From Xiashengella succiniciproducens (GTDB taxonomy: Bacteria; Bacteroidota; Bacteroidia; Bacteroidales; Marinilabiliaceae): DNA of 64,000 nt. Made by a program: the position numbers and the translations under genes. Below, in pieces: positions 36,229 through 44,667 of the stretch (positions are counted from its first letter, which is position 1; each line of letters begins with the position of its first letter). A model generated the notes under the pieces. That model worked only from the letters and a program-made list of their open reading frames with translations. It did not search any database and was not told the origin of the DNA. Location: assembly GCF_023674465.1 (NCBI RefSeq), contig NZ_CP098400.1, positions 558,001 through 622,000 on the forward strand, written 5' to 3'.

Positions 36229-38223
36229 ATGAGAACACGCCTGATATTAATATCCGCGCTTTACGCTCTATCCTTTAGCTCTTTTGCTCAGGGGAGGATG
36301 TCTTTGCCACAGGAAGGAGAGCCCGGGCAGGAGGAAGGTCAGCGTACCGAACTTGTTCATAAGGTTAGAAACTGGCACCTTGAGGATATGGGTTCGAGGG
36401 CAGATACTGTTCCTGTCGACACCCTGTCTCTGGGTTTTCAGGTTCACAATCATGCATACAAAAGGGCCATGTCGAATGTGCAGCTCGGTAATATAGGAGC
36501 TGCATGGATGCCGGCTATGGTATCCCAAATGCCGCTATCACGGCATTTTCTCTTTACTGAGAGTTACACCCACGTTTTTACCCAACCGGAAGAGTGGCTT
36601 TACTACAATTCTACAACACCTTATACGAATCTTTATTATCAGTACAGCGGTCCTAAGGCCAGGTCTGAGGAGGTGTTGGGGGTGCTCTTCAGTCAAAACG
36701 TCAACCGCAAATGGAACGTGGGTTTTAGCTATGACCTCACTTCATCTGTTGGCAAGTACAACGCACAGAAGGTTGATAACCGTAACTTCAGAGTCTTTTC
36801 CTCCTATAGTGGCAAGGTCTATGAGATTTACGGAAACTACATTTACAGTAAGGCCGATCATCTTGAAAACGGTGGTATTGTTGACGAGGATCATATCCTG
36901 AATCCGGAAAAATACGACTGGGGACGATCTAATAATATACCCGTACAGTTTTATACTGCATCCAACCGGATTGACAATAACAGACTATACATAAGTCAGG
37001 CGCTGAAGATTGGAAAAATTGCTGTAAACCAGGGGGAAAGCGGAAAGCGACAGACTCCGCTGGCTACAGTATTGCATTCTCTTGACATTGACAGGAGTCG
37101 CAGGCTTCACCGTATTGATGAACTTGCCAGGATGTACAACGAGAGTGAGGGCAACTTCTTTTACAGTAATATCTACGCTGACACAACGATGACCCGCGAT
37201 TCACTGTATTACACGCGGGTGGCTAATACTGTTCAGCTTAAGTTTAACGAGGAGGCCAATACCCTATTGCGCTTTGGTCTCAGGGCTTTTATCTCTAACG
37301 AGATTGAGACTTTCAGGGTACAGAGGCCGCCTGTAGTTACCGGCACTTTTACAACAGCCCCTGAGTATTTGATGGAGAAGCTAAGGTATTCAACAACATT
37401 TGTGGGAGGTCAGATATTCAAGAACCTGGGTGAGACATTCAGGTGGAATGCAGGGATGCGTTTTTACTTCCAGGGTTACAGGGTTGGTGATAGTGAGATT
37501 ACCGGAGCTGCTGAAAGTAGTTTTAGGGTAGGTCGTGATACGGCTTCTGTTTATGCAAATGGAGGAATATATCTTACAAGTCCGTCATATTTTGAGGAGC
37601 ATTACTATTCTAATCATTTCAGATGGGATAATGATTTTGGAAAGGTTGAGACTATGCGTGTAGCTGGTGGGGTTTCTATTCCTACACGTCGTCTTGAACT
37701 TAGTGCCGAGGGCAGATTTATTAATGACTATGTATTCTGGAACAGTGAGGCATTACCTGAGCAGACCAGTTCGTTCATCAGTCTGATTGAGTTTAGGTTG
37801 TACAAGCACTTTATCCTGGCACACAGACTACATTCACGCAATACCGTTTTGTACCAGATTAGTTCTCATCAGGAAATAGTTCCCTTGCCTGAATTTTCAG
37901 TCTTCAGTTCAAACTACTATGAGAATACTCTTTTCAAAGTATTGCTGTTCCAGTTTGGTTTCGACTTCAGATACAATTCATTATGGTATGCACCGGCCTA
38001 TATGCCGGCACTAAGCCGCTTTTATGTGCAGAACGAGAGAAAGGTAGGTGACTATCCATACGTGGATTTGTTTCTGAACATGCAACTTAAGAGGGCTCGT
38101 ATTTTTATCAAGCTCGATCACCTAAGCATGGGTATGACATCCAACCAATATTTCCATACAGTTGGCTATCCAGCAAGCCCGCGTTCACTGCGCTTCGGAG
38201 TCTCATGGAACTTCTATGACTAG
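36229..38223 (+). CDS. Putative porin (Porin_10-like outer membrane protein)
   Basis: A 664-residue outer-membrane protein. It has a signal peptide (MRTRLILISALYALSFSSFAQ), a polar stretch, and then a long region rich in aromatic and alternating polar residues typical of a large beta-barrel, ending RFGVSWNFYD. It resembles the putative porin family (PF14121) found throughout Bacteroidota; the solute is unknown. I chose ATG 36229 over a TTG at 36220. It follows korB by 49 bp but has its own promoter box. mltF follows after 73 bp. Confidence 0.85.
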   Translation: MRTRLILISALYALSFSSFAQGRMSLPQEGEPGQEEGQRTELVHKVRNWHLEDMGSRADTVPVDTLSLGFQVHNHAYKRAMSNVQLGNIGAAWMPAMVSQMPLSRHFLFTESYTHVFTQPEEWLYYNSTTPYTNLYYQYSGPKARSEEVLGVLFSQNVNRKWNVGFSYDLTSSVGKYNAQKVDNRNFRVFSSYSGKVYEIYGNYIYSKADHLENGGIVDEDHILNPEKYDWGRSNNIPVQFYTASNRIDNNRLYISQALKIGKIAVNQGESGKRQTPLATVLHSLDIDRSRRLHRIDELARMYNESEGNFFYSNIYADTTMTRDSLYYTRVANTVQLKFNEEANTLLRFGLRAFISNEIETFRVQRPPVVTGTFTTAPEYLMEKLRYSTTFVGGQIFKNLGETFRWNAGMRFYFQGYRVGDSEITGAAESSFRVGRDTASVYANGGIYLTSPSYFEEHYYSNHFRWDNDFGKVETMRVAGGVSIPTRRLELSAEGRFINDYVFWNSEALPEQTSSFISLIEFRLYKHFILAHRLHSRNTVLYQISSHQEIVPLPEFSVFSSNYYENTLFKVLLFQFGFDFRYNSLWYAPAYMPALSRFYVQNERKVGDYPYVDLFLNMQLKRARIFIKLDHLSMGMTSNQYFHTVGYPASPRSLRFGVSWNFYD

Positions 38224-38296
38224 TTAATGCATTGGCATTCCGATTATTCTGATTAAATTCGCAGGTTGATTTTTCTGTTGAACTTAAAGGGTTTTT

Positions 38297-39724
38297 ATGA
38301 GAAAGGTTTACAGTTCGCTAATCCTCCTGCTTATTCTGGTGTTTACTGGAGCATGCAATAGTGGTGGCCAGAAGAAGGGTGGAAAGGAAGCTGCACAAAA
38401 GGTACCAGACCTTGAGGAGATATTGACCGCGGGAAAGATCAGGGTGGTGACTAACTACAACTCGACAAATTACTTCGTTTACAAAGGACAGCCTATGGGC
38501 TACCAGTTTGAACTCCTTCAGGAGTTTGCCACCTTTATCGGTGTCAAACTGGAAGTCACAGTCAACAATGACCTGCAGACAAATTTTGAGGCATTGCAAA
38601 ACGGACTTATTGATATCATAGCCAGCAACCTCCCCGTTATGCGTGAGAGTGAGGATTATATAGCCTATACCGCACCTCACAGCTTCAGCAGACAGGTTCT
38701 TGTTCAACAGGCCTATAGTTCCGATCAGAAAGGTTCAAATAATATTCAGTACAATACACTTATCAGAAATCAGCTTGATTTAGCCGGTAAGAGTATCTAT
38801 GTACAGAAGGGGTCTGCCTATGTGCAACGATTGCGTAACCTGGCAAATGAGATTGGAGACAGCATTCATATAGTCGAGATACCCGACTATGAAGTGGAGC
38901 AACTTGTCGAACTTGTTGCTGCAGGAGAGATTCCTTATACTGTCTGTGATGAGAATCTTGCCATAGTCAATCTGAATTTTTATCCCAATCTGGATGTTGA
39001 AACTCCCGTGAGTTTCCCTCAGAAGCAAGCCTGGGCAGTCAACAAGAATGCGCCGGAGCTGCTAAATGCGATTAACAACTGGATGGTTAGTTTTACCCAG
39101 ACACCTCGTTATCAGCGTATTTATCAAAAGTATTTTCTCAATAAGCGTTCTATTCACCTTGTTGATGCCGGTTTTCACTCAATAAAAGGGGGACAGGTTT
39201 CAGTTTACGATGAACTGATTAAGGAGGAGAGCCAGCGCTTTGACATGGATTGGCGTCTGATTGCATCCATAATATATCAGGAGTCACGTTTTATACCTGA
39301 TGCAGAAAGCTGGGCCGGTGCATTGGGACTTATGCAGTTGATGCCCGAGACAGCCGAGCGTTTTGGAGTCCAGTCAATAACCTCACCAAGAGATAATATA
39401 AGGGGTGGTATGCAATTACTTCAATGGCTTGACGAGCGACTTGCCCTGAGAGTGGAGGACAGCAACGAGCGACTTAAGTTTGTTCTGGCTGCATACAATG
39501 TGGGCATTGGGCACGTTCTGGATGCTATGAAACTTGCAGAAAAGTACGGTATGAATCCTACGATCTGGAATGATAATGTGGATTTCTTCCTGCTGCATAA
39601 GTCAGATCCAAAGTATTACAATGATCCGGTGGTCGAGTTTGGTTATTGCAGGGGAGAGGAACCTTACCAGTATGTCAGAGAGATTCTGGAGAGGTATGAC
39701 CACTACAAGAATGTAATGCGTTGA
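38297..39724 (+). CDS. mltF: MltF-like membrane-bound lytic transglycosylase
   Basis: It cleaves peptidoglycan glycan strands, forming anhydromuropeptides, at the outer membrane. The 475 residues begin with a lipoprotein signal ending in the lipobox TGAC (Cys20). A solute-binding SBP_bac_3-like domain follows (about 40-270; GKIRVVTNYNSTNYFVYKGQ). The C-terminal SLT domain (about 300-450) has catalytic Glu329 in IYQESRF and then GALGLMQLMPETA. This two-domain order is the MltF plan, where the first domain regulates the second. The 3' end overlaps the Nudix gene on the opposite strand by 50 bp. Confidence 0.92.
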   Translation: MRKVYSSLILLLILVFTGACNSGGQKKGGKEAAQKVPDLEEILTAGKIRVVTNYNSTNYFVYKGQPMGYQFELLQEFATFIGVKLEVTVNNDLQTNFEALQNGLIDIIASNLPVMRESEDYIAYTAPHSFSRQVLVQQAYSSDQKGSNNIQYNTLIRNQLDLAGKSIYVQKGSAYVQRLRNLANEIGDSIHIVEIPDYEVEQLVELVAAGEIPYTVCDENLAIVNLNFYPNLDVETPVSFPQKQAWAVNKNAPELLNAINNWMVSFTQTPRYQRIYQKYFLNKRSIHLVDAGFHSIKGGQVSVYDELIKEESQRFDMDWRLIASIIYQESRFIPDAESWAGALGLMQLMPETAERFGVQSITSPRDNIRGGMQLLQWLDERLALRVEDSNERLKFVLAAYNVGIGHVLDAMKLAEKYGMNPTIWNDNVDFFLLHKSDPKYYNDPVVEFGYCRGEEPYQYVREILERYDHYKNVMR

Positions 39725-40355
39725 TCCACGCCGGATATTTTGTATTGAGAGTTTGAATCAGTTCACATATTATCATTGCTGTAGCACCCCAGATGTGCTT
39801 TCCACCTGCATTGAAATACGGCATCTCTACCGGGATGCCGGTTGGATGTAGCATAGTATCCGTAACTCTGGGCTGGGTTGCCAGTTCGGTAATATCAGCC
39901 TTGAGGACCTCTGCCACCTCTTTGGGATCCGGATTAAACTGAGGGGTATATTTTAGGAAGCCTACCTGTGGATTTACAAAGAAGTTGCTGCGGTCGATAT
40001 AGATACGACTGAGCTGACCGAGATATTCAACCTCATCAGTGTCTATCCCAAGCTCTTCGCGGGTTTCTCTTAAGGCTGTCTCCCAGTAACTGCTGTCTAC
40101 ATCCTCGCACTTGCCCCCCGGCAGACTTATCTGTCCACTGTGATAACCTGGATAGACGGGCCGTTGAATGAAGGGAATAAGAATTCTGTCTTCGTACGGA
40201 TATAGCAGGATCAACACACTGCTTTGAATTCCTTTTGACTTGTCGTGGTTCCATGAAAACTCCGGGGCATTATCTGGAAGCATCTTTGCGTGTGCTGCAG
40301 GACCCGGAAGCGGAGGCCTCAACGCCTCCTTTAGTATTAGTTTCCATGAAGCCAT
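39675..40355 (-). CDS. Nudix hydrolase, CoA pyrophosphatase-like
   Basis: A 226-residue cytoplasmic enzyme that probably splits CoA or its esters into 3',5'-ADP and phosphopantetheine. The Nudix box is TALRETREELGI, and the CoA-type motif precedes it (FIQRPVYPGYHSGQISLPGGK, which fits the LLxxRxxxLxxHxGQIxFPGG pattern known from CoA hydrolases). I chose ATG 40355 (MASWKLILKEALRPPLPGP) over one at 40457, which adds an unconserved extension crossing a hairpin. It overlaps the mltF end by 50 bp tail to tail. Confidence 0.88.
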   Translation of the reverse strand: MASWKLILKEALRPPLPGPAAHAKMLPDNAPEFSWNHDKSKGIQSSVLILLYPYEDRILIPFIQRPVYPGYHSGQISLPGGKCEDVDSSYWETALRETREELGIDTDEVEYLGQLSRIYIDRSNFFVNPQVGFLKYTPQFNPDPKEVAEVLKADITELATQPRVTDTMLHPTGIPVEMPYFNAGGKHIWGATAMIICELIQTLNTKYPAWINALHSCSGHTSPESL

Positions 40356-40666
40356 AGGTTGAGCTTTTGTAGTATCAAACAAATTTACGCAAATCCTCGC
40401 AGCTATAAACAAGAAAAGCCACTCTTCTCGTTTGAAGAAATGGCTTTCTTGTCCCACTATTAATTTAAACCTAATTATATTGCAATAAAAAGCATGCCAG
40501 AATCATAGTTGTTTGTCACTTTTCTTCTGTTTTTTAAAGATTTGAAAGATACATCCCCTCAAAGGCTTTACTCTCAACATGATTTGCAAGGCCTTGTAAA
40601 ATGGGAGGAATGGGACCCTGGTTTTCGTGCCTGTTCGGAAACGAACAAACGCTGTACGCTTTCAGT
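40356..40666. other. Intergenic region between the Nudix and LolC/E-type permease genes
   Basis: In this 311-bp stretch between two minus-strand genes I see one hairpin (40409-40452), probably the permease terminator, and otherwise AT-rich sequence. A short GTTCG-GAAA-CGAAC hairpin (40633-40646) lies near the permease stop. I find no coding sequence of credible length. Confidence 0.55.
40409..40452 (-). terminator. Hairpin, probable terminator for the permease gene
   Basis: The arms 40409-40421 and 40441-40452 pair over 12-13 bp with a single bulged base, with a smaller hairpin in the loop. On the minus strand a T-rich tail follows. It lies over 200 bp past the permease stop and before the Nudix start. 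Confidence 0.55.
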
Positions 40667-41968
40667 CTAATCAAATTTGATTGCCTTGACAGGGGCTATT
40701 TTTGCCGCAAGATAGGAAGGTCCAATCATCATAATGAAGATTGCAAGTATTGCCCCAAGGTTAAGTAAGAGTATATGCGACGGATTTATCAGTATCGGTA
40801 CAGTGTCCAGAAAGTAGTTGGCTGGGTCGAGCTTGAAGATACCAAACTGCTTCTGAAGCAGCGCTATTGAGAGTCCGGCAATATTTCCCCAGACCAAGCC
40901 TCTTATGGCTATGCCCGAGGCCAGGTAAAGGAAAATCTTCCTCAGAGGCATGTCCTGAATACCCATAGCCTTAAGTATACCTATCATATTGGTACGCTCG
41001 AGTATAAGTATCAGCAATCCAGATATCATATTGAAACCTGCAATAAGCACTATTAGAACTATTATCACCACAATGTTCATATCAAGAATGTCGAGCCAGG
41101 CAAAAATCTGAGGCTGGGAGTTTTTGATAGTAAGTGTACGAAGCAGAGTACCATCATCGCCGATAAAACCTCCGGTCAGGTCGTAAACTGCTATACCTCT
41201 TTCATTAAGCTTGTTGAAGTCATCAATTAATATCTCATATCCTGCTATCTGATCAGGTCCCCAGTCATTGAGCCTTTGTATCTGTTTGATGTCCGCAATT
41301 ACATACATCTTATCCAGATCGCTCAGATGGGTGTTGTAGATCCCAGCCACAGTAAGGCGCCTTACTCTTATCTGTTCCTGAAAGAAGTATATAAAAATCT
41401 GCTGTCCCAATTCAATATTGAGCATATTTGCCATCGTCTCTGAGATTAGAATCTCGTTGGAAGTAGCAGTGTCAGTATATTGGGGAACGGTTCCGGCAAC
41501 AAGGACGGAATTAAGGAAAGTGAGGTCGTACTCCGGACTTATGCCTTTGAGCAGTACACCCTGCATCTCATTATCTGTCTTAATCAGACCGGGCTTTGTT
41601 CCAAAGCGTTGTACTTTTTTGATGCCTGACAAAGCAGATATCTCTGCGGCCAGCACACTGTCGTATCTGATGGGGTTGGGCTCGTAGCTCAGATTGAAGT
41701 CGTAGTTGACAACCTGAATATGGGCTCCAAAGCCACTTATCTTGTCCCTTATCTCTTTCTTGAAACCACTACCTATGGCCATTGACAGTATCATTACGGT
41801 CATCCCAAGGATTATGCCGGCTATGGATACTTTTATTACCGGACCGGAAAACTTCCTGCCCGGCATACCTCCCATACTGATTCTTTTTGCTATAAAATAC
41901 TCTGGCTTCAAGTGCTGTGGTTTTAAGCAAAGGTAATAAAGATTTCCAATACCCCGGGCAATGGACAT
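40667..41968 (-). CDS. LolC/E-type FtsX-like ABC permease
   Basis: A 433-residue inner-membrane permease of the lipoprotein-releasing (LolC/LolE) type, which extracts lipoproteins from the inner membrane with the LolD ATPase. It has a first membrane segment (about 43-66; VSIAGIILGMTVMILSMAIGSGF), a large periplasmic MacB-like domain (70-285), and three more C-terminal segments (about 300-430) with the FtsX pattern LERTNMIGILKAMG. The N-terminus EYFIAKRI is typical; a TTG a few codons before it could be the true start instead of ATG 41968. No ATPase gene is nearby. Confidence 0.88.
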   Translation of the reverse strand: MSIARGIGNLYYLCLKPQHLKPEYFIAKRISMGGMPGRKFSGPVIKVSIAGIILGMTVMILSMAIGSGFKKEIRDKISGFGAHIQVVNYDFNLSYEPNPIRYDSVLAAEISALSGIKKVQRFGTKPGLIKTDNEMQGVLLKGISPEYDLTFLNSVLVAGTVPQYTDTATSNEILISETMANMLNIELGQQIFIYFFQEQIRVRRLTVAGIYNTHLSDLDKMYVIADIKQIQRLNDWGPDQIAGYEILIDDFNKLNERGIAVYDLTGGFIGDDGTLLRTLTIKNSQPQIFAWLDILDMNIVVIIVLIVLIAGFNMISGLLILILERTNMIGILKAMGIQDMPLRKIFLYLASGIAIRGLVWGNIAGLSIALLQKQFGIFKLDPANYFLDTVPILINPSHILLLNLGAILAIFIMMIGPSYLAAKIAPVKAIKFD

Positions 41969-42042
41969 AACTGTAAATGAAAAGTCCGGTAACGGGCAAA
42001 CGGTACCGGACTATAGCTCATGCATTACAAATTTCTACAGAG

Positions 42043-43905
42043 CTATTCCCCGTATTCTTTTGCTTTTTGCTCGTAGTATTTCTTCAATACATAGAAGGCT
42101 TTTTTCTTATTTCCGGTCTGTGAGATTAGTCCTTTGCGGTTCCAGCCGTCCTGAATATCTGGCAACAGTCGTCTCGGTGACCTAAAGTCTGCAAGTATCC
42201 AGGGGGTAACTCCCCTAAGCTGTGGGATTCTGTCTATCATTCTGACAGTTTCTTCGTACAGCCATTCCTGGTACTCCTCTGTCCATATCTCATCCCTCTC
42301 TCCGTGAAAACCTTGAAGTGCGCCGCCTCCCAATTCGGAAATAATAACCGGCTTATCGTAATTGATCTCATACTCGTTATCCATAATCTGTGCAGGTGTT
42401 CCTGAATACCAGCCGAGGTATTGGTTAAAACTGATTACGTCAACATAGTCCTGTATCGGATCCTCTATGATCTGAACATTACGGCTTCCTGGTTTCTCAT
42501 GCCTTTCAAGTGCTGCACTTACAAGCCTTACAGGGTCTGCTTCCCGCGTAGTACTGATCATTCTCTTAAGAAACCCGGTGCGCGCCGGTGATACAGGAGT
42601 CTCATTTGCAATAGACCAAATTATCACTGAAGCACGGTTCTTATCACGGGTAATCATCTCCAGCAGCTGATTTTCTGCATTGTTGTATGTCTCCTGATTT
42701 TCCCACTGTATAGTCCAGTATACTGGAACCTCAGACCATACCAGGATGCCCAGTTCATCGGCCAGGCGAACCATATTTTCATTGTGTGGGTAATGTGCCA
42801 GACGTACATAGTTACAGCCCAGTTCCTTTGCCCATCCAAGCAGTATACGGGCATCTTCAGCAGAATATGCTCTGCCACCCCTAAGTGGATTTTCTTCATG
42901 TATACTGATACCTCTGAGGAATACAGGTTTCCCGTTTACAAGGATATCCCTTCCTTTCACCGCTATGGTTCTGAAGCCAATCCTGTCTTTAAGTGTATGT
43001 CCGTTGTACGACAGGTTTACATCATAGAGGAAGGGCTTCCCGGGATTCCAGTATTGCAATTTTCTGGCTTTTATTGAACCTCTTACTACTCCATTTTCAT
43101 CAGATACACCTGTAAATGTGAGTTTGGCATCGGGAATGTTCACTGTTACTACCTGACCGACTTTAGCCGGCCCATCAAGTTCTACATGGATTTCAATAAG
43201 TTCACTGTTGCCCTTGGCCAACTGAATATAATAGTCCTTTATATAGGTTTCCGGTACCTCCACAAGCAATACGTCCCTTGTAAGACCTCCATAGTTCCAC
43301 CAGTCTGTATTTACTGTCGGGACTTTTTCAAGCCCACGTGCATTGTCAACCTTTACCACTATGAAATTTTCCCCTTCCTTGAGAAGTCCGGTGGCTTCAA
43401 AATTAAACGGTGTAAAACCTCCAATGTGCTTACCCAGCTTTTTGCCGTTCAGATAAACATCGCTCTCGTAGTTTGCCGCCCCAAAATAGAAAAACTGCCT
43501 TGGCAGGCCTGGAGTAGGAGTGAAGACAAATTTCTTGTAGTACCAGATAGTTCCCTCATAGTAAAAGAGCTTCTCCTTTTGTGAATTCCAATCCCCCGGT
43601 ACTATAATATTATCAGACTTGTCAAAGTCATATTCCACTCTCTCGCCTTTGTGAGCCGGTTTGTGCGCAAGATAAAGGGCCTCGGCAGTATTCTGCCAGG
43701 ACTGCTGATCCCTCACCTGACGCCTGTAATCATAATAACCGCTTTCATAGGGGTCAACTATGTATTTCCACATTCCATTAAGTGTGGTAACCTGCCTGTT
43801 TTCAATGTTGGTGATGAGGTTCTGCCAGGTCTGGGCATATATGAGACCCATGGCTGATTGCAGGAGGCAAAGGCCTGCAAGGATTGTAGTTGCTTTTATT
43901 TTCAT
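42043..43905 (-). CDS. Glycoside hydrolase family 2 protein (beta-glucuronidase/beta-galactosidase-like)
   Basis: A 620-residue exported enzyme with a signal peptide (about 1-24). It has the GH2 order: sugar-binding jelly roll (about 40-220), immunoglobulin-like domain (225-320) and TIM barrel (325-610). The acid/base is Glu435 in IWSIANETP and the nucleophile Glu524 in VIISELGGGA. The compact length and motifs such as RGISIHEENPLRGGRAYS are nearer to beta-glucuronidases than to long LacZ enzymes, but the substrate is not certain. It stands alone on the minus strand; no SusC/D pair is near, so it is not part of a classical polysaccharide utilisation locus here. Confidence 0.88.
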   Translation of the reverse strand: MKIKATTILAGLCLLQSAMGLIYAQTWQNLITNIENRQVTTLNGMWKYIVDPYESGYYDYRRQVRDQQSWQNTAEALYLAHKPAHKGERVEYDFDKSDNIIVPGDWNSQKEKLFYYEGTIWYYKKFVFTPTPGLPRQFFYFGAANYESDVYLNGKKLGKHIGGFTPFNFEATGLLKEGENFIVVKVDNARGLEKVPTVNTDWWNYGGLTRDVLLVEVPETYIKDYYIQLAKGNSELIEIHVELDGPAKVGQVVTVNIPDAKLTFTGVSDENGVVRGSIKARKLQYWNPGKPFLYDVNLSYNGHTLKDRIGFRTIAVKGRDILVNGKPVFLRGISIHEENPLRGGRAYSAEDARILLGWAKELGCNYVRLAHYPHNENMVRLADELGILVWSEVPVYWTIQWENQETYNNAENQLLEMITRDKNRASVIIWSIANETPVSPARTGFLKRMISTTREADPVRLVSAALERHEKPGSRNVQIIEDPIQDYVDVISFNQYLGWYSGTPAQIMDNEYEINYDKPVIISELGGGALQGFHGERDEIWTEEYQEWLYEETVRMIDRIPQLRGVTPWILADFRSPRRLLPDIQDGWNRKGLISQTGNKKKAFYVLKKYYEQKAKEYGE

Positions 43906-44070
43906 TGCGTGTAATTTTTCTGCTGCAGCCGGTAAGGGTAGGGTTTGGATGGAATTTCGGCACAGACCGTAAAATTAAAATTTTCCGGCGAAAAGTCCGC
44001 AGGAAACACAATTGACCACTGGAAAGACAAGGGAGAAGCTAATACGAGGTGGTAGGTTACGGCTTGCAGG

Positions 44071-44096
44071 GCAGCCTGACCCGGAGGTCAGGCTGC
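44071..44096 (-). terminator. Hairpin behind the DUF190 gene
   Basis: A perfect 10-bp stem (GCAGCCTGAC/GTCAGGCTGC, loop of 6) lies 2 bp past the DUF190 stop. No T run follows, so termination strength is uncertain; it may mainly protect the 3' end. Confidence 0.55.
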
Positions 44097-44098
44097 TG

Positions 44099-44437
44099 TT
44101 ATCCATAATAGATAACCTCCAGATCCTCTATAGTTATAATTCCCCCTGCTTCGGCCTTTTCTATCAGTTTCTGAGCAATTGATGCAAAATCCCGCAGGCG
44201 TTCGGGATAGTCTATCAATTCGATAATCATAGGCCTGTCCTCCGACAGTTCAAAGACCTTGATGCTCTGCTTTATACTCTGAGCACCATAGTTCATTGCC
44301 CCCTTACTGACTGTTGCTCCCGAGAGCTTGTACTTTTTAGCAGCGAATACAATTGCCTCGTAAAGAGGGCGTTGATACACCAAATCAGTCTCACCGACTA
44401 TTATACGGAGCCTTGCTGCCTGGCCGTTAAGCTTCAT
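44099..44437 (-). CDS. DUF190 family protein (PII-like fold)
   Basis: A 112-residue cytoplasmic protein of the DUF190 family, whose members have a PII-like trimeric fold. Diagnostic pieces are IIVGETDLVYQRPLYEAIVFAAKK, GATVSKGAMNYGAQ and the closing GGIITIEDLEVIYY. DUF190 genes are often found with crcB fluoride channel genes, but none is adjacent here. Its role and ligand are unknown. It lies alone between a GH2 gene and the divergent EF-G2-like gene. Confidence 0.88.
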   Translation of the reverse strand: MKLNGQAARLRIIVGETDLVYQRPLYEAIVFAAKKYKLSGATVSKGAMNYGAQSIKQSIKVFELSEDRPMIIELIDYPERLRDFASIAQKLIEKAEAGGIITIEDLEVIYYG

Positions 44438-44571
44438 GGTTATTTAGATTAGTTTTAAGTTCAAGTTAGGAACATCATATCACATATTCAATAAGTGGCG
44501 ATAAAATCAACATCTGAAATAAAAAATATAAAAAACCCCAAAATAGCTCAATCAACATTAATAGCTTCCGG

Positions 44572-44601
44572 TTGGTACTTTGGAGAATATTATTAATTTT
44601 G
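44572..44601 (+). promoter_or_regulatory. Promoter of the EF-G2-like gene
   Basis: TTG (44572-44574), 19 bp, TAATTTTG (44594-44601) fits the Bacteroides promoter with a shortened -33 element. The predicted start near 44605 leaves a leader of about 63 nt. Confidence 0.5.
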
Positions 44602-44667
44602 AGGGAATGACATACTTTATGTCAGTTTTGAATCACTGAGTTTTTAACCTTTCTAAATACTTACGTC

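Noticed and set aside
40633-40646. A GTTCG-GAAA-CGAAC mini-hairpin near the permease stop
   Set aside because: The stem is only 5 bp with no T run; I see no basis for calling it a functional RNA or terminator.
42043-43905. A polysaccharide utilisation locus around the GH2 gene
   Set aside because: No SusC/SusD-like pair, sulfatase or regulator lies nearby; the neighbours are a lipoprotein-release permease and a DUF190 gene.
44099-44437. A classical nitrogen-regulatory PII (GlnB) protein
   Set aside because: The motifs are those of DUF190, not GlnB: no T-loop tyrosine region, and no amtB beside it.
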